Source: Rhodocyclaceae bacterium
GTDB lineage: Bacteria > Pseudomonadota > Gammaproteobacteria > Burkholderiales > Rhodocyclaceae
Assembly: GCA_024710925.1 (NCBI GenBank)
Contig: JANJTW010000056.1
Location: 1-33,037 of the forward strand
DNA length: 33,037 bases
Direction of reading: 5' to 3'
Below, piece by piece: positions 15,251 through 25,370 of the stretch. Each line of letters opens with the position of its first letter. Positions within the stretch are counted from its first letter, which is position 1. Made by a program: the position numbers and the translations under genes. The notes beneath the pieces were generated by a model. The model worked only from the letters and a program-made list of their open reading frames with translations, did not search any database and had not been told where the DNA came from.

Positions 15251-16540
15251 TCAGCCAAGCCGCCGCGCTGCCGCCGCCAGCTCGCCGCGGAAATCCGGAT
15301 GGGCGATGGCGATCAGTGCGCGCGCCCGCTCGCGTGCCGACTTGCCGCGCAGCTGCGCGACGCCGAATTCGGTGACCACGTAATTGACGTCGTTCTTGCC
15401 GGTGGTGACGTGCGTCCCCGCCGGCAGCACCGGCACGATGCGCGAGACGCTGCCGTCGCGCGCCGTCGCCGGCAGCACGATGATCGCCTTGCCGCCGGCC
15501 GAGCGGTTCGCCGCGCGGACGAAATCGAGCTGGCCACCGGAGCCGGAATAGGGAATCGCGCCGAAGCTCTCCGAGCCGCACTGGCCGAGCAGGTCGACCT
15601 GCAGCGTGGCGTTGATCGCCACCAGCCGGTCGTTGCGGCCGGCCAGGCAGGGGTCGTTGGTAAAGTCGGCGGGATGCATCTCCATCGCCGGGTTGCGGTC
15701 GAGGAAGCGGTACAGCCGCCGGTCGCCAAGCGCGAAGGTGGCGACCATCTTCCCCGGCAGCCAGGTCTTGCGCCGGTTGCTGACGGCGCCGCTCTCGATC
15801 AGGTCGAGGAGACCCGAGCCGATCATCTCGGTGTGCACGCCGAGGTCGCGCTTGTGCCGCAGCTGCCGCGCCACCGCATCGGGAATGCCGCCGTAGCCGA
15901 ACTGCAACGTCGCGCCGTCCTCGACCAGTTCGTCGACGTATGCGGCGATGGCCTCCTCGACCGGGCCGATGGCCGGCACCGGCGCCTCGAAGATCGGCGC
16001 CTCGCTCTCGACCAGCGCCGCCACCTGCGAGATATGCACGTGGCAGTTGCCGCAGGCGAAGGGCACGTTCGGATTCACTTCCAGCACGACGGCGCGCGCC
16101 ACCCGCGTCGCCGCGTGCGAATAGTCCGGCCCGAGGCCGAGGGCGAAGTTGCCGTCGTCGTCCATCGGCGAGGCGAGCGCGAAGACGACGTCGGCGGCCA
16201 GCTCGCGGCGGGCGATCATGCCCGGGATCTCGCCGAAGGAATTGGGCACGAAGTCGATCCAGCCGGCCTCGCCGCCGGGCCGCGTCGCGCCGCTGAAGAA
16301 CAGCGCCAGATGGCGGACGTGTTCCGCCGTTTCCGGATCGAGGTAGGGAAAGGCGCGCAGGCCGAGCAGCTGCAGCACTTTCACGTCGCGCAGACGGCGG
16401 CGCTGCGCCGACAGCGCGTCGAGCAGCGCCGGCGGCTCGCCAGCGCCGGTCGGCACGACGATGGTGTCGCCGTCGCGGACCAGCGCGATGGCGTCGTCGG
16501 CACTGACGCGCTTCTGCCGGTAGCGGGCCTGCGCCGACAT
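15251..16540 (-). CDS. Acetyl-CoA hydrolase/CoA-transferase family protein
   Basis: 429-aa cytoplasmic enzyme of the acetyl-CoA hydrolase / 4-hydroxybutyrate CoA-transferase family (class I CoA-transferase fold, both halves in one chain). The VHTEMIGSG segment contains the likely catalytic Glu238, which forms the glutamyl-CoA intermediate. The glycine loop GSGGQLDFVRAA (333-344) and FGYGGIPDAVARQL (214-227) are typical. It probably moves CoA between acetyl-CoA and another short acid; the partner is not evident. The ATG at 16540 lies 8 bases after the stop of the GGDEF-EAL gene, so the two are likely co-transcribed. A longer frame upstream to 17194 is only read-through of the other gene's antisense composition. 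Confidence 0.9.
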   Translation of the reverse strand: MSAQARYRQKRVSADDAIALVRDGDTIVVPTGAGEPPALLDALSAQRRRLRDVKVLQLLGLRAFPYLDPETAEHVRHLALFFSGATRPGGEAGWIDFVPNSFGEIPGMIARRELAADVVFALASPMDDDGNFALGLGPDYSHAATRVARAVVLEVNPNVPFACGNCHVHISQVAALVESEAPIFEAPVPAIGPVEEAIAAYVDELVEDGATLQFGYGGIPDAVARQLRHKRDLGVHTEMIGSGLLDLIESGAVSNRRKTWLPGKMVATFALGDRRLYRFLDRNPAMEMHPADFTNDPCLAGRNDRLVAINATLQVDLLGQCGSESFGAIPYSGSGGQLDFVRAANRSAGGKAIIVLPATARDGSVSRIVPVLPAGTHVTTGKNDVNYVVTEFGVAQLRGKSARERARALIAIAHPDFRGELAAAARRLG

Positions 16541-16548
16541 CGCCGCGC

Positions 16549-18441
16549 TCAAAGCCCTTCGGGGGCGAGGAACTGGCGCACGAAATCGGCCTCCGCCGCC
16601 GGCCGGCCGCTGTAGAAGCCCTGATGCAGGTCGACGCCGAGGTCGCGCAGGTGCACCAGCTGCGCCGAGGTCTCGACGCCCTCGGCGACGACCTCCAGCT
16701 CCAGGCTGTGCGCCATGGCGACGATGGCCGGGATCAGCGCGGCGCCGTCGGCGTAGTTGCCGTCGTCGTCGAACAGCGCGCCGACGAAGCTGCGGTCGAT
16801 CTTCAGGCTGGTGAAGGGCAGGCGATGCAGGTAGGAGAGCGACGAGTAGCCGGTGCCGAAATCGTCGAGCGCCAGCCGCATGCCGCGCTCGCGCAGCGCG
16901 CGCAGCACGGCGACGTGCTCGCCCTCGGCCTGCAGCAGCAGCGACTCGGTGATCTCCAGTTCGATCTGGCCGGCGTCGACGCCGTGCCGGTCGATGGCGG
17001 CGAGCACGCGCGCCAGCAGGTCGCCACTCCAGAACTGGCGCGGCGACAGGTTGAGCGCCATGCGCAGCGGCTGCGGCAGCGTCTGCCGCCAGCGGCCGGC
17101 GCAGGCGACGGCGTTGTCCAGCACCCAGTCGCCGATCGGCACGATCAGCCCGGTCTCCTCGGCCACCGGGATGAAGCGGTCGGGCGGAATCCATTCGTCG
17201 CCGTCGCGCCAGCGCAGCAGCGCCTCGGCGCCGAACAGGCGACCGGTCGCCGTCTCGAACTGCGGCTGGAAGTGCAGCACGAACTGCTCCTGCTCGATCG
17301 CCCGGCGCAGGCGCGCCTCCATCGACGCCCGGTGCAGCACGCGCTCCTTCATCTCCGGCGTGTGCCAGCGCACCGTGCCGCCGCCGTCGCGCTTGGCCGC
17401 GTACATCGCCGTGTCGGCGTTGCGCAGCAGCTGCTCGGCGTCGGCCGCGTCGTCCGGGAACAGGCTGAGGCCGAGGCTGGCGCCGACGTGCAGGCGGTTG
17501 CCGTCGGTGACGAAGGGCGATTCCAGCAGGTCGAGCAGCGCCCGCGCCCGCGCCTCGGCAGCCGCACGTCCGGCGATGCCCGGCATGAGCACGATGAATT
17601 CGTCGCCGCCCTGGCGGGCCAGCGTCTCGCCCATCCGCACGCCGTCGGCGAGGCGTTCGGCGACGGCCTGCAGCAGGTGGTCACCGAGGCGGTGGCCGAG
17701 CGAATCGTTGATGTCCTTGAAGCGGTCGAGGTCGATGAACACCAGCGCCACCCGGCCGCCGTCCGCCTTCGCCGCCGGCAGCGCCGCGGTCAGCCGCTCG
17801 GCGAGCAGGAAGCGGTTGGCCAGCCCGGTCAGCTGGTCGTGCTCGGCGAGATGGGCGATCTGCTCCTCGTGCCGCTTGCGTTCGGTGATGTCGGTGACCG
17901 AGCCGGCCATCTGGTAGGCGACGCCGCGGCGGTCGCGCACGGCGATGCCGCGCGAGGCAATCCAGCGGTATTCGCCACCGTGCGCGCGCACCCGGTACTC
18001 GCAGTAGAAGAACGGCGTCCGGCCCTTCAGGTGCTCGGCGACGGTGCGGTTGTAGTGGGCGCGGTCGTCCGGGTGCACCAGTTCCAGCCAGGCATGCGTG
18101 TCGGGCAGGAAGTTCTGGCTGTAGCCGAGGATTTCGAGCAGCCGGTGGCCGACGTCGAGACGCTTGCCGACCGGGTCCCAGTGCCAGAAACCGTCGTGCG
18201 CGGCCTGCATCGCCAGCTGGTAGGCGCGCTGCGTCGCGCGCAGGCGCTGCACCTGGGCGACGGTGGTCACCGCGCCGTAGGCGAAGACGAGGGCCAGCGC
18301 GAAATGCACGACCAGCGGCCAGTCCCAGTGCCAGAACAGGAAGAACAGCGGCGTCAGCAGCAGCAGGCCGACGATGCGCAGGGCGATCGCCCGCCCGCCG
18401 GCGAGCGGCCAGGCCGCCGTACCGGTCGCCTGCAGGCTCAT
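16549..18441 (-). CDS. PAS-GGDEF-EAL cyclic-di-GMP signalling protein
   Basis: 630-aa inner-membrane regulator. Two transmembrane helices (about 20-36 and 41-60) are followed by a PAS/PAC sensor domain (75-190, ending ...DITERKRHEE), a GGDEF domain with intact GGDEF (278-282), and an EAL domain with EALLRW (from Glu406). In the EAL domain NLSP, ELEITES, DDFGTGYSSL, LKIDRSF and AEGVE are all kept. Both synthesis and breakdown of c-di-GMP are therefore possible on sequence. No RxxD inhibitory site is seen five residues before GGDEF (RMGE is there instead). GGAG lies about nine bases before the ATG at 18441. It is followed closely by the CoA-transferase gene. The PAS ligand is unknown. Confidence 0.95.
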   Translation of the reverse strand: MSLQATGTAAWPLAGGRAIALRIVGLLLLTPLFFLFWHWDWPLVVHFALALVFAYGAVTTVAQVQRLRATQRAYQLAMQAAHDGFWHWDPVGKRLDVGHRLLEILGYSQNFLPDTHAWLELVHPDDRAHYNRTVAEHLKGRTPFFYCEYRVRAHGGEYRWIASRGIAVRDRRGVAYQMAGSVTDITERKRHEEQIAHLAEHDQLTGLANRFLLAERLTAALPAAKADGGRVALVFIDLDRFKDINDSLGHRLGDHLLQAVAERLADGVRMGETLARQGGDEFIVLMPGIAGRAAAEARARALLDLLESPFVTDGNRLHVGASLGLSLFPDDAADAEQLLRNADTAMYAAKRDGGGTVRWHTPEMKERVLHRASMEARLRRAIEQEQFVLHFQPQFETATGRLFGAEALLRWRDGDEWIPPDRFIPVAEETGLIVPIGDWVLDNAVACAGRWRQTLPQPLRMALNLSPRQFWSGDLLARVLAAIDRHGVDAGQIELEITESLLLQAEGEHVAVLRALRERGMRLALDDFGTGYSSLSYLHRLPFTSLKIDRSFVGALFDDDGNYADGAALIPAIVAMAHSLELEVVAEGVETSAQLVHLRDLGVDLHQGFYSGRPAAEADFVRQFLAPEGL

Positions 18442-18533
18442 CGGCAGACTCCAGGGCGCGGCGGCATGGCGATGGCGGTGAAGCCGGAATCGGGCATCGT
18501 CGTCTGTCGGAAAACGGGATCGTCAAAAGAAAC

Positions 18534-18559
18534 GGGGCGGCGTCATTGGACGCCGCCCC
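18534..18559 (-). terminator. Rho-independent terminator of katG
   Basis: Perfect 11-base stem (GGGGCGGCGTC / GACGCCGCCCC) with a four-base loop. On the minus strand it is followed by a T-rich run (GTTTCTTTTG). It lies about 120 bases past the katG stop and ends katG transcription before the GGDEF-EAL gene. Confidence 0.85.
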
Positions 18560-18680
18560 GGGAAGCTTACCTAGGAATCGTACGCCGTGCAGCATCATTC
18601 GCCGGCCCACCGCGGGCCTTTGCCGACGTCATTCCACCGCCTTCGCCGCGAGGCGCCGCGGCGAAGGGTTTCCGCGAAGA

Positions 18681-21044
<2,364 letters not shown>

Positions 21045-21070
21045 CTAGGCAGGCCCGATAAATAGCCCAA

Positions 21071-21107
21071 GAAAATTATTCCAATACAAGCAATAGCAAT
21101 TGACTAT
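21071..21107 (-). promoter_or_regulatory. OxyR-like binding array for katG
   Basis: On the + strand the four boxes read GAAA-N7-CAAT-N7-ATAG-N7-CTAT, against the OxyR pattern ATAG-N7-CTAT-N7-ATAG-N7-CTAT. The katG-distal pair is perfect and inverted (ATAGCAATTGACTAT, 21093-21107), while the katG-proximal pair is degenerate. The spacing is exact in all three gaps. katG is a classic OxyR target. Confidence 0.5.
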
Positions 21108-21165
21108 TCATACGGCGCGGCAGGCGCGCGCGCCCCCGTCGAAGGCACATCACCGGATGATCTTT

Positions 21166-21179
21166 TTGACGCAAATCAA
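21166..21179 (+). promoter_or_regulatory. FNR box upstream of the TonB-ABC-NnrS operon
   Basis: TTGACGCAAATCAA matches TTGAT-N4-ATCAA at 9 of 10 positions. Its centre is about 41 bases upstream of the start expected from the TAGAAT -10 at 21201, the class II activation distance. This suggests induction when oxygen is low. Confidence 0.6.
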
Positions 21180-21197
21180 ACAAGAATTATTCTCATT
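21179..21197 (+). promoter_or_regulatory. Fur box upstream of the TonB-ABC-NnrS operon
   Basis: AACAAGAATTATTCTCATT matches the palindrome AATGAGAATTATTCTCATT at 17 of 19 positions. It starts on the last base of the FNR box and precedes the -10 TAGAAT (21201-21206), so Fur-Fe2+ would block the promoter. Confidence 0.75.
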
Positions 21198-21269
21198 ATG
21201 TAGAATCATGCCACCCGAGCAAGCCAGCCGCATCGCCAGCCAGCTCCAACGCACCTTCCGGAGACTGTC

Positions 21270-23345
21270 ATGCTTTTCGCCCCGCGCCCGCTGGCTTGCG
21301 CCATCGCCACGCTGTTCGCCTCCTCGCTCGCCCTCGCCGACACCGCCCTCGCCCCGGTCAGCGTCACCGCCAAGGGCTACGCAGCCGATACGCTGAGCAC
21401 CCCGTCCTCGGTCTTCGTCGCCGACGGCGACGACCTGCGCCGCGACGGCGCCGACAACCTCGGCGAGGCGCTGCGTGGCGAACCCGGCTTCGCCGTCAAT
21501 AGCGACGGCGCGCAGGGCCAGAACCCGGTCATCCGCGGCCTGAAGAAGGAAAGCATCGTGCTGCTGGTCGACGGCATGCGCTTCAACTCGGCGCAGCCGG
21601 CCGGCGCCGTCGCCTCGTTCATGGCATTCGGCCTCGCCGACCGCGTCGAGGCGGTGAAGGGTCCGGCCTCGGTGCTCTACGGCACCGGTGCGCTGGGCGG
21701 CGCGATCAACGTGCTGATGCCGCAGGCGCGCTTCGAGCCGGGCGCGAAGTTCTCGGCCGGCGCCAGCTACGACAGCGCCAGCCAGGGCATGCGCGGCACC
21801 GGCGTCATGAACCTGTCGCAGGGCGACCACGCGCTGATGCTCGGCGCCTCGCTCGCCCGCATCGACGACTACGAGGCCCCGGACGGCCGCGTGAACCGCA
21901 GCGGCTACGACTCGAACAGCTTCATCGGCCAGTACCGCTTCCGCATCGACGGCCAGCAGCAGCTGCGCTTGTCGTTGCAGCAGCACGAGGACCGGGATGT
22001 CTGGTACCCGGGGTCGACGAAATACAACGTTCCCAACTACGGCACCACCACCGTGCACTCGCCGAAGCAGGACCGGACGCTCGCCGAGATCGGCTACAGC
22101 CGCAAAGGATCGGGCGAAGCGCCGATCAACGTCGACGTCCGCGCCTACTATCAGGAAATGGAACGCCTGATCTATTCGTACTCGACGACACTCGGGCGAA
22201 ACAACTCGGAAACCGACGTCACCTTCCATACCAAGGGGCTGGATGCGAAGGCCGACTGGCTGGTGCATCCGCAGCACCTGTTGTCGTTCGGCATGAACCT
22301 CTGGCAGATGGACGCGTCGCCGGACCGCCTCGTCGCCAATCCGATGGCGGGATTCGCGATGCAGCGCAGCGACCCCTTCGACAGCGGCAGCATTCGCGCG
22401 CTCGGCTTCTACGTGCAGGACGACATGCGCTTCGGCCAGCTGAACGTCCTCGCCGGACTGCGCCACGACACGGTCAAGGGCAGCGCCGCCTCGGTCGCCA
22501 ATTCGCGCGCACCGTTCGGCCCGAGAACGACCGCCGGGCTGGACAACGAAGACAGCGCCTTCTCCGGCAGTCTCGGCGCCAGCTACGAGGTCGCGCCGCT
22601 GTTCCGCCCCTACGCCAGCCTGGCGCGCGGCTTCCGCGCCGGCGAGATGCGCGAGCGCTACGAATCGTCGCCACGCGGCGACGGCTATTACTACGTCGGC
22701 AATCCGCAGATCAAGCCGGAAATCTCGACGCAGCTTGAACTGGGCGTCAAGGGCCAGAACGAGAAGCTGGCCTGGTCGGCCGCCGTCTACCGCAACCGCA
22801 TCAGCGACTACATGAGCGGCCAGGACATCTCCGGTTCCGCCCGTGCCGGACAGATTTGTCCGCCCGCGAACGTGAACGCCTGCAAGGAAACGGTGAACAT
22901 CAGCAAGGTCGTCATCGACGGCTTCGAGGCGCAGGGCAAGTGGCAGGCCTGGCAGGGCCACTGGCTGAAGGCCGGCGTCACGATCCTGCGCGGCGAGAAC
23001 GAGGAACTGAACGAGCCGCTGTTCCAGATGCCCGCCGACGAACTCTCGCTCGGCTGGGAAGGCCACGTCGCGCCGGGCTGGACCGCCGACGTCACCGGCC
23101 GCTTCGTGCGCGAGCAGAACCGCGTCGCCACCGTCTTCTCGCGCGGCAGCGAGAACAAGACCTCGGGCTTCGCCACCGCCGACCTCGGCGCCACCTGGCG
23201 CATGAACAGGCAGCACACCTTCCGCGTCGCGCTGAAGAACCTCTTCGACCGCGAATACCACGAGCACCTGAGCGACGGCGTCTCCGGCCGCGAAATCCAC
23301 CTGCCGGGCCGCAGCCTGGTCGTCTCGTGGAAGGGCGACTTCTGA
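21270..23345 (+). CDS. TonB-dependent outer-membrane receptor
   Basis: 691-aa receptor with a signal peptide (to about residue 23, SSLALA-DTA), a TonB box near APVSVTA, a plug domain (to about 150, VKGPASVLYGTGALGGAINV) and a barrel ending WKGDF. A segment at about 450-487 (GFRAGEMRERY ... NPQIKPE) resembles the FRAP/NPNL region of heme and hemoglobin receptors, although FRAP reads FRAG. A cysteine pair (CPPANVNAC, about 530) lies in an extracellular loop. The substrate is not settled: heme, a metal chelate or another small compound are options. The ATG at 21270 has a GGAGA site. A strong FNR/Fur promoter precedes it, and the ABC transporter genes follow on the same strand after 59 bases. Confidence 0.9.
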   Translation: MLFAPRPLACAIATLFASSLALADTALAPVSVTAKGYAADTLSTPSSVFVADGDDLRRDGADNLGEALRGEPGFAVNSDGAQGQNPVIRGLKKESIVLLVDGMRFNSAQPAGAVASFMAFGLADRVEAVKGPASVLYGTGALGGAINVLMPQARFEPGAKFSAGASYDSASQGMRGTGVMNLSQGDHALMLGASLARIDDYEAPDGRVNRSGYDSNSFIGQYRFRIDGQQQLRLSLQQHEDRDVWYPGSTKYNVPNYGTTTVHSPKQDRTLAEIGYSRKGSGEAPINVDVRAYYQEMERLIYSYSTTLGRNNSETDVTFHTKGLDAKADWLVHPQHLLSFGMNLWQMDASPDRLVANPMAGFAMQRSDPFDSGSIRALGFYVQDDMRFGQLNVLAGLRHDTVKGSAASVANSRAPFGPRTTAGLDNEDSAFSGSLGASYEVAPLFRPYASLARGFRAGEMRERYESSPRGDGYYYVGNPQIKPEISTQLELGVKGQNEKLAWSAAVYRNRISDYMSGQDISGSARAGQICPPANVNACKETVNISKVVIDGFEAQGKWQAWQGHWLKAGVTILRGENEELNEPLFQMPADELSLGWEGHVAPGWTADVTGRFVREQNRVATVFSRGSENKTSGFATADLGATWRMNRQHTFRVALKNLFDREYHEHLSDGVSGREIHLPGRSLVVSWKGDF

Positions 23346-23404
23346 TGCCCGACACCGTCCCCGGCCAAGCGCCGGGCCTGACCTGACCGACGAAGGAAAT
23401 CCGG

Positions 23405-24448
23405 ATGACTCCGCTCCCCCATCGCCTGCGCCGGAAGCTCGGCGGCTGCCTGACGGCAGCCGCCGTTTTCGCTGCCGCGCTCTCCGTTGCGGCCGCCCCC
23501 GCCAGCGCCGCCGAAAAGCTCCAGAAGCTCACGCTCTCCGGCCCCTTCGCGGCGGTCTCCTACCCGCTGATCCACATCGCCGAGAGCGGCGCGCTCAAGG
23601 ACGTCGCCGAGACGGTCGAGTTCGTGCCGTGGAAGGACCCCGATCAGCTGCGCGTGCTGGCCATCGACGGCAAGGGCAAGGTCGATTTCATCGCCATGCC
23701 GAGCAACGTCGCCGCCAACCTCTACAACCGCGGCGTCAGGCTGCAGCTGGTGAACATCTCGACCTGGGGCACGCTGTGGCTGGTGTCGCGCGACAAGTCG
23801 CTGAAGACGCTGGCCGACTTCCAGGGCAAGGAAGTGCTGATGCCCTTCCGCGCCGACATGCCGGACATCGTCTTCCAGACGCTGGCCGACCAGGCCGGCC
23901 TCGACCCGAAGAAGAACTTCAGGCTGCGCTACGTCGGCTCGCCGCTCGACGCGATGCAGCTGCTGATCGCGCGCCAGGCCGACCACGCGGTGCTCTCCGA
24001 GCCGGCGGTGTCGATAGCGCTGCGCAAGACGAAATCCTTCCCGGTCAGCGTCGTCGCCCCCGACCTCTACCGCAGCGCCGACCTGCAGCACGAATGGGGC
24101 CGGCTGCTCAAGCGCGAGGCGCGCATCCCGCAGGCCGGCATCGCCGCGATGGGCCAGGCGCTGGCCAATCCGAAGCTGGTCGAGCGCTTCCAGCAGGCCT
24201 ACGCCGCGTCGCTGAAGTGGTGCGAGAGCAAGCCCGACGACTGCGGCGCGATGGTGGCGAAGCGCGTCGACATGCTCACGCCGGAAGGCGTCGCCGACTC
24301 GGTGCGCGCCGACAACACCGCCTTCGTGCCGGCGCACGAGGCAAAAGCGGAACTGGAATTCTTCTTCGGCCAGCTGCACGCGCGCCAGCCGGCGCTGATC
24401 GGCGGCAAGCTGCCGGACGCCGGCTTCTATTACGCACCGAAGAAATGA
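23405..24448 (+). CDS. ABC-transporter substrate-binding protein, NitT/TauT type
   Basis: 347-aa periplasmic protein with a long signal peptide (about 37 residues, ending ASA-AEK) and an NMT1/THI5-like fold related to SsuA/TauA. LTLSGPFAAVSYPLIHIAESG near the mature start and DFIAMPSNVAANLYNRG follow the family pattern. It should capture the substrate released by the TonB receptor and hand it to the permease. The family transports sulfonates, nitrate, pyrimidine precursors and other compounds; ligand residues cannot be read here. The ATG at 23405 follows GAAGGAAA. The permease gene begins 115 bases later, after a run of hairpins. Confidence 0.88.
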   Translation: MTPLPHRLRRKLGGCLTAAAVFAAALSVAAAPASAAEKLQKLTLSGPFAAVSYPLIHIAESGALKDVAETVEFVPWKDPDQLRVLAIDGKGKVDFIAMPSNVAANLYNRGVRLQLVNISTWGTLWLVSRDKSLKTLADFQGKEVLMPFRADMPDIVFQTLADQAGLDPKKNFRLRYVGSPLDAMQLLIARQADHAVLSEPAVSIALRKTKSFPVSVVAPDLYRSADLQHEWGRLLKREARIPQAGIAAMGQALANPKLVERFQQAYAASLKWCESKPDDCGAMVAKRVDMLTPEGVADSVRADNTAFVPAHEAKAELEFFFGQLHARQPALIGGKLPDAGFYYAPKK

Positions 24449-24462
24449 GCGCCTCCCGCCGG

Positions 24463-24544
24463 GCCGCCGCCAAGGCGGCACAACGTTCGACATGGCGCCG
24501 GCAAGGCCGGCAAACCGTAGTCGCCCCCTGCCTCGGGCAGGGGG
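24463..24544 (+). repeat. Three tandem hairpins between binding-protein and permease genes
   Basis: GCCGCC/GGCGGC (24463-24479), GCCGGC-AAG-GCCGGC (24497-24511) and CCCCCTGCC-TCG-GGCAGGGGG (24524-24544), all perfect stems. No T run follows, so they are unlikely to be full terminators. They may protect the 3' end of the binding-protein message and lower permease expression, or be an intergenic REP-like element. Confidence 0.55.
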
Positions 24545-24563
24545 ATGGGGGGAAGGTCGTCCA

Positions 24564-25370
24564 ATGACCCTCCTCCGCGCCTGGCTCGCCGGCATCCCCG
24601 CCTACCTGTGGAGCGGCTGGGGTGCCGTCGCCAGCCTGTGCCTGCTGCTCGCCGCCTGGGAGGGCGCCAGCGCCGTCTATGGCGCACTGGTCCTGCCCGA
24701 CCCCGGCACCGTCTTCGCCACGCTGGCCGGCCTCGTCGACAGCGGCGCCGCCTGGCCGGAACTGGCCGTCACCGCGCGCCGCGCGGCGACCGGCCTGCTG
24801 CTGGCAATTGCCGCCGGCAGCACGCTCGGCATGCTCGCCGGCATCTCGCTGACTGCGTCGATGATGTCGCGCCCGCTCGTCACCGTGCTGCTCGGTACGC
24901 CGCCGATCGCCTGGCTGGTGCTGGCCATGCTGTGGTTCGGCGCCAGCGACGGGACGCCGGTGTTCACCGTCTTCATCGCCTGCTTCCCGGTGATCTTCGT
25001 CGGCGCGCTGCAGGGCACGCGCACGCTCGACGGGCAGCTGAAGGAAATGGCCACGGTGTTCCGGCTACCGGTGCGCATGAAGCTCTTCGACCTCTACCTG
25101 CCGCACGTCGTCTCCTACCTATTCCCGGCGTGGATCACCGCCCTCGGCACCTCGTGGAAGGTGGTCGTCATGGCCGAGCTGCTGTCGTCGGCCGACGGCG
25201 TCGGCGCCGCGCTGGCGGTCAGCCGCTCGCACCTCGACACGGCGGCGACGCTGGCCTGGATCGCCGCCGTCGTCGTCACGCTGCTGGCGGTCGAATACCT
25301 GCTGCTGGAGCCGGTCAAGCGCGAGCTGGAAGGCTGGCGCCGGCAGGAACGCGAAGGAAGCGCCGCATGA
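24564..25370 (+). CDS. ABC-transporter permease, NitT/TauT type
   Basis: 268-aa inner-membrane protein with about six helices and a BPD_transp_1 domain. The cytoplasmic EAA-like loop (ELKEMATVFRLPVRMKLFDL), which docks on the ATPase, is clear. The ATG at 24564 has GGGGGGAAGG upstream. An in-frame ATG at 24492 falls within the hairpin region and adds a non-membrane basic leader, so I rejected it. The stop overlaps the ATPase start by four bases. Confidence 0.92.
   Translation: MTLLRAWLAGIPAYLWSGWGAVASLCLLLAAWEGASAVYGALVLPDPGTVFATLAGLVDSGAAWPELAVTARRAATGLLLAIAAGSTLGMLAGISLTASMMSRPLVTVLLGTPPIAWLVLAMLWFGASDGTPVFTVFIACFPVIFVGALQGTRTLDGQLKEMATVFRLPVRMKLFDLYLPHVVSYLFPAWITALGTSWKVVVMAELLSSADGVGAALAVSRSHLDTAATLAWIAAVVVTLLAVEYLLLEPVKRELEGWRRQEREGSAA

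Noticed and set aside
18640-18667. Perfect 11-base hairpin (CCTTCGCCGCG, 6-base loop) just past the katG stop
   Set aside because: There is no T run on either strand, so I do not call it a terminator. The hairpin at 18534-18559 fits better. It may still protect the mRNA end.
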